Origin: an uncultured Treponema sp.
Lineage (GTDB): Bacteria; Spirochaetota; Spirochaetia; Treponematales; Treponemataceae
Reading direction: 5' to 3'
Length of the DNA stretch: 35,767 nt
NCBI GenBank assembly: GCA_934691925.1
Contig: CAKUTI010000018.1
Location: forward strand, 1-35,767
Part shown: in pieces, positions 32,854 to 35,767 of the stretch
How the letters are laid out: every line of letters begins with the position of its first letter
How positions within the stretch are numbered: position 1 is the first letter of the stretch
The notes under the pieces: generated by a model
Told to the model about the DNA's origin: nothing
Database searches by the model: none
What the model saw: the letters and a program-made list of their open reading frames with translations, nothing else
Translations under genes and position numbers: made by a program

Positions 32854-32960
32854 GTCATTCCAAATTTATTTCGGAATCCACAAATAAAAATCGCAGCTGC
32901 TGAAAATAAAGCTAGCGCAACAACGAATGCGTGCGGTTAAAACCGCGAATTCAGCATGAC
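32854..32960. repeat. Dispersed palindromic repeat, copy 3 (inverted)
   Basis: A 107-bp element in the opposite orientation to copy 1. The module with GTCATTCC...TTCGGAATC comes first, followed by GCTGAAAATAAAG ... GAATTCAGCATGAC, which matches the reverse complement of copy 1 over most of its length. It carries an additional perfect 14-bp palindrome, GCGGTTAAAACCGC (32933-32946). It occupies nearly all of the gap between convergent genes. Confidence 0.78.
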
Positions 32961-32974
32961 GGCTAGGATTTTTC

Positions 32975-34579
32975 TCACACTTTTTTCGAGAAGATTCTGA
33001 AATTCATCCACGGGAAAATTGTACATTCACGCTCCATTCTCGTGAGCCATTCCGTGCTTACAACGTTTGAGCCTAAAGCGTCAAAAATGTACATGAACGC
33101 GCGGATTGAGTCCTCAAAGCGTTTTTTCGCGTACTCTGGAAAAACGCCGTCGTGAAGCATTGTCGGCCATTCGCCGCTTTGTGAAAGCATAAGCTCGCGC
33201 GCCGCAAGATTCAAAAGGCGCACTTTCAAGCCGGTCTCGTTTGGAAATCTGTCCGACAAGTCAACCATTCTTTCAGCCATTTTTCTTGTATATCTCAACA
33301 TTCCGTCCGTAGAGCCGTCAAGCAAGTCCTCGCCGTAGCTGTTTCCCTGCGAAGCTCCCGGATAAGGCGTAACTTTCTGCAAAAGATACACATTTTCAAG
33401 CCGGTCGGAGCAAGTTCCAAGCGACATATCTGTTTCCGAGGTCTGCCTTATGACGCTTTCAAGAAAATCGACTCCCTCAGCCCACTGCTGGCCGAGAAGC
33501 GCGGAAGAAAACACGCACACAAGCGACGGAGATTTTCCTTCCATATATTTTTCAGCTTCGGAAAGCTTCGCATTTTTTGCGTCAACAAAAGCCTTCGCGT
33601 CTTTTTTCACCTGCAAGAGAGCTTTTTCACCGTCGTAAATATGGTTGCTGTCATTTTCAAAAGACCAGTATCTAAATCCAGACGGAACGCGCGCCGAGCC
33701 TTCCTCTAAAAATCCAGCATTTATAAGCTCGATGTCAGAAAGCTCAAAGCCAATGTCTTTCTCGCAGTTTTTATAGACAGGATTTGAAGAAAAAGCGCAG
33801 ATGTCGTCAGGAGAATCGCTGTCCTGAGCAAACAGAGCAAAAGAGCCGCCTGAGATTCCGTCTTTCCCGTTTACAGAGCATCTTACAGGCGAGAAAATTC
33901 CGTTTTCAGGAAGATTCTCGCTGAACAAAATCGAGCGGTTGTCAACAATCGTGTATCTAAATCCGTAAGATTTAAGAACATCCTCAATTCCGCTTGTGTA
34001 GCCCAAAAACGGAAGAAAAAATCCGGCTGGCTTAGCCCCGAAAAACGAGCGGTGAGAATAAAGGCCGACCTCAACCTGCGCATTCAAGATTTCAGTCATA
34101 TCGCCGTAATGAGGCAGAAAAGCGTAAGTTCCACAAGTCGCAAGCAATTCAAGACAGCCTTTGTCCGCAAATTTCTTGAATTCTCCCAAAAGATTCTGTC
34201 TGTAGACTTCGCAAAAGTCGTCTTTATCTTTTTTCGCCTTTTCAAGGCAGATTTCAGCATTTTTCAAAAGCGCAGGTTCAGACTTGCAGCGTTTAATCTC
34301 GCTTTCGCCAAGCGCGATTTTTCTTTCAAGCCATTCAATGTACTGCTCCTGAACAACAGGGTCAGAAAGAAGAGAACAGAGAGACGGAGAGAAAACCATT
34401 CCAAGCTTGAATTTCACATTCTCGCTTTCAAGTCTGTGAAAAAGGTTTATCAATGGAAGATAAGTGCCTGAAATTGAGTTGAACAGAATATCATTCTGCA
34501 AAGCATAGTCTTTTTCGTCCGCAACGTGCCTTATGTAGCCCTGATGGCAGGCGATAACAAGCGCAAGATTCTTAGCCAT
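32975..34579 (-). CDS. GH57-fold protein (branching-enzyme-like), catalytic residues apparently lost
   Basis: A 534-aa cytoplasmic protein. It follows the layout of GH57 alpha-glucan branching enzymes: an N-terminal strand with CHQGYIRH (11-18, aligning with the H-L-P-Y-V-R-H motif), LELLATCGTYAFLP (143-156), a motif-3 segment GFFLPFLGYTSGIEDVL (186-202), IVDNRSILF, GFRYWSF (301-307), and a C-terminal helical domain with NLAARELMLSQSGEWPTML. In active enzymes motif 3 reads W-L-P-E-C-A-Y with Glu as nucleophile; here Phe191 holds that place. Motif 4 (normally D-x-E-L-F-G-H-W-W) reads SSALLGQQWAEG, with Ser358 in place of the acid Asp. It is therefore probably not a normal glucan-branching enzyme. 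GGGGA precedes the ATG; 9 bases after the DUF4912 gene. Confidence 0.88.
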   Translation of the reverse strand: MAKNLALVIACHQGYIRHVADEKDYALQNDILFNSISGTYLPLINLFHRLESENVKFKLGMVFSPSLCSLLSDPVVQEQYIEWLERKIALGESEIKRCKSEPALLKNAEICLEKAKKDKDDFCEVYRQNLLGEFKKFADKGCLELLATCGTYAFLPHYGDMTEILNAQVEVGLYSHRSFFGAKPAGFFLPFLGYTSGIEDVLKSYGFRYTIVDNRSILFSENLPENGIFSPVRCSVNGKDGISGGSFALFAQDSDSPDDICAFSSNPVYKNCEKDIGFELSDIELINAGFLEEGSARVPSGFRYWSFENDSNHIYDGEKALLQVKKDAKAFVDAKNAKLSEAEKYMEGKSPSLVCVFSSALLGQQWAEGVDFLESVIRQTSETDMSLGTCSDRLENVYLLQKVTPYPGASQGNSYGEDLLDGSTDGMLRYTRKMAERMVDLSDRFPNETGLKVRLLNLAARELMLSQSGEWPTMLHDGVFPEYAKKRFEDSIRAFMYIFDALGSNVVSTEWLTRMERECTIFPWMNFRIFSKKV

Positions 34580-34588
34580 AATTTTCCC

Positions 34589-35266
34589 CTACTCCGTGAA
34601 TGACTCTCTGTATTTTTTGTAGCTGATTTCAAGAAGCTTTTCCATTCCGGAAAGCCTCAAAAGCGGCGGAAGATTAAGCTCCGCGCCGGGCTTCGCCTTT
34701 TTCAGGATTTCAGGAACCGCAGGAAGCCGGACTTTTCTTGAAACTGCGAGATTGTCAGAAGTTCCGTCATCAAAAATAGCAACAAGGTCAACGCGGAAAA
34801 AGCTCTTTCCGTTTTCAAGAAGAATGTACTGGGCGCGAAGGTCTTTTTCAATCTTTATGTCAAAAAAATCAACAGGATTCTGATCTTCCTCGTTTTCAAA
34901 ATAAGAGACCCGAAGGATAAAACGCTCAAAATTGTCAGATGAGGCAAGGTCTTTGAGTTTTTGCGCGCTGATGTCCCAGTAAACATACGCCCACGCAGGA
35001 TTTCTAAGAACCACCTGAATTTCAGTCTCGTTGAATGTCAACGGAAGCTCCGCATCGGAAGCAGCCTCGTTGTTCTCGTCCTCAACCATCTCGGAATTGT
35101 CTTTTTCTTCCTGGGCTATTTCTTCCCCGATTTCAAGCAGCTCGCCGATAATAAAACGTCTGTTGAGGTTGTCTGGAATGTCAATTCCGTAGTCATCTGC
35201 AATAGCAATCAAGTCCGCCGAGGAAAGCGTTTCCAAATGCTGCAAAGATAAAAGCTTGTTGTCCAT
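34589..35266 (-). CDS. DUF4912 protein with Rho-N/SAP-like N-terminus
   Basis: A 225-aa cytoplasmic protein. Residues 1-45 (LETLSSADLIAIADDYGIDIPDNLNRRFIIGELLEI) resemble a Rho-N/SAP-like helix-turn-helix, followed by an acidic linker. Residues about 78-190 match DUF4912: TEIQVVLRNPAWAYVYWDIS and FILRVSYFE, then DIKIEKDLRAQYILLENGKSFFRVDLVAIFDDGT, an immunoglobulin-like beta fold. DUF4912 genes often neighbour GH57 genes and may bind glycans or help the enzyme. The longer frame begins at TTG 35299, which overlaps the predicted -10 element, so ATG 35266 is preferred; its ribosome-binding site is weak. Confidence 0.82.
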   Translation of the reverse strand: MDNKLLSLQHLETLSSADLIAIADDYGIDIPDNLNRRFIIGELLEIGEEIAQEEKDNSEMVEDENNEAASDAELPLTFNETEIQVVLRNPAWAYVYWDISAQKLKDLASSDNFERFILRVSYFENEEDQNPVDFFDIKIEKDLRAQYILLENGKSFFRVDLVAIFDDGTSDNLAVSRKVRLPAVPEILKKAKPGAELNLPPLLRLSGMEKLLEISYKKYRESFTE

Positions 35267-35298
35267 TTTTTTGCACTTCAATTCATTTTTTTCTTGCA

Positions 35299-35327
35299 AT
35301 TTTCTTAAAAATAAGAATAAAAGTCAA
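35299..35327 (-). promoter_or_regulatory. Possible promoter of the DUF4912-GH57 pair
   Basis: On the minus strand TTGACT (35327-35322) lies 17 bases before GAAAAT (35304-35299). The -35 is identical to that of the mraZ promoter; the -10 is weak. The predicted start would be about 25 bases before ATG 35266. Confidence 0.45.
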
Positions 35328-35384
35328 TCAGTAGAAAGATTCGGCATTTCATGACTGGGGATTTCAGAAACTAAGATTGTACGA

Positions 35385-35583
35385 GTCCTTTTTGTACGCT
35401 CATGAAAGTCTTTTTGTACAGTCAGGAAAATACTGAGCGTCGGTCAGCAAAGTCTTTTTGTACGCTCAGGAAAATATTGAGCGCCGGTCAGCAAAATCTT
35501 TTTGTACGGTCAGGAAAATATTGAGCGCCGTACAGCAAAGTCTTTTTGGACGGTCAGGAAAATATTAAGCGTCGGTCAGGATT
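35385..35583. repeat. 44-bp tandem repeat array, 4 copies plus a partial copy
   Basis: Full 44-bp units begin at 35408, 35452, 35496 and 35540, and a 23-bp partial unit precedes them at 35385. Each unit has a dyad (GCTCA-GGAAAATAT-TGAGC in the second unit) and a T-rich CTTTTTGTAC tract. The halves resemble each other (GCTCAGGAAAATATT versus GGTCAGCAAAATCTT), so the basic period is 22 bp. There are no spacers, so it is not CRISPR. It dominates the 468-base stretch from 35300 to the window end, together with a promoter at its left end and a partial gene at its right end. Confidence 0.88.
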
Positions 35584-35611
35584 TTCTTTCGCGCCGTTAA
35601 AGAAAATTATA

Positions 35612-35767
35612 TTACATTTTTACATAAGTCATATTCTCAGAACCATTTTCTATACGATCCCACTTTCCAGAAATTGTGTTACGGAAAAACAATTTCATCT
35701 TACCCATCACTAACAAAATTCCATTCTCTCTTCTTGATTCTCTTTTGAAAAACCAATATATTAGCCC
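35612..35767 (-). CDS. C-terminal end of a gene running off the window (unidentified)
   Basis: Reading the minus strand inward from 35767, one frame stays open for 51 codons and stops at TAA 35614-35612. The visible tail starts with an aromatic stretch (IYWFFKRESRREN), then ILLVMGKMKLFFRNT, and ends NMTYVKM. No family is recognisable. It stops 28 bases short of the 44-bp array. The frame could be chance, but the other two minus-strand frames carry stops early. Confidence 0.4.
   Translation of the reverse strand, partial: GLIYWFFKRESRRENGILLVMGKMKLFFRNTISGKWDRIENGSENMTYVKM

Noticed and set aside
35385..35583. Repeats resembling a CRISPR array
   Set aside because: Units follow each other without unique spacers and no cas gene is nearby, so it is a simple tandem array.

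Overview
The window looks like a chromosome segment from a host-associated Treponema (Spirochaetota). The main evidence is a treponeme-style compact division cluster (mraZ-rsmH-ftsL-murF-ftsW-ftsQ-ftsA-ftsZ, with no mraY, murD, murG or ftsI), a UPF0164/FadL-like outer-membrane protein, a GH57-DUF4912 gene pair, lipoproteins with relaxed lipoboxes, and frequent TTG/GTG starts. I see no tRNA, rRNA, CRISPR array, prophage or insertion sequence. The species cannot be fixed from sequence reading alone.

Layout. 1-2239 (+): the tail of an upstream gene, an NMT1/SsuA-type substrate-binding lipoprotein, a 22-bp tandem array, and a secreted CAP-domain protein with its own promoter. 2233-4888 (-): a hypothetical protein with nuclease-like residues, and an NCS2 purine permease followed by a clear terminator. 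5052-21631 (-): fifteen co-oriented genes behind one strong promoter at 21603-21631. The order is mraZ, rsmH, ftsL, murF, ftsW, ftsQ, ftsA, ftsZ, xerD, a TPR lipoprotein, dprA, topA, xerC, hslV, hslU. Four GTGG(G/T) boxes at exact 10-bp spacing lie between promoter and mraZ and form a textbook MraZ operator. Several junctions overlap (ATGA, TAATG, TGATG), so coupled translation is likely. 21787-22572 (+): a divergent hypothetical. 22716-31428 (-): a coiled-coil protein, a 1688-aa membrane-spanning SpoIIE-type phosphatase with a large extracytoplasmic region, and a 1054-aa exported TPR/coiled-coil protein. 31529-32845 (+): a UPF0164 outer-membrane protein with a C-terminal TPR-like tail. 32975-35266 (-): a GH57-fold protein that appears to have lost both catalytic acids, downstream of a DUF4912 protein. 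35300-35767: a 44-bp tandem array and the C-terminal end of another minus-strand gene.

How the genes work together. The central cluster joins septum building (FtsZ/A/Q/L/W, MurF) and its regulator (MraZ) to chromosome-end processing (XerC, XerD, TopA, DprA) and a stress protease (HslVU). The 22.7-32.8 kb block may be an envelope-sensing module: outer-membrane barrel with TPR tail, large periplasmic TPR protein, and inner-membrane sensor phosphatase. That link is inference from domains and adjacency. Three copies of a palindromic dispersed repeat (12007, 22601, 32854) all sit just past gene 3' ends.

Several starts were moved from the longest open frame because of ribosome-binding sites, promoter positions or overlaps: the substrate-binding protein (99), topA (10226), ftsA (15825, TTG), ftsL (20024), rsmH (21016, GTG), mraZ (21559) and the DUF4912 gene (35266).
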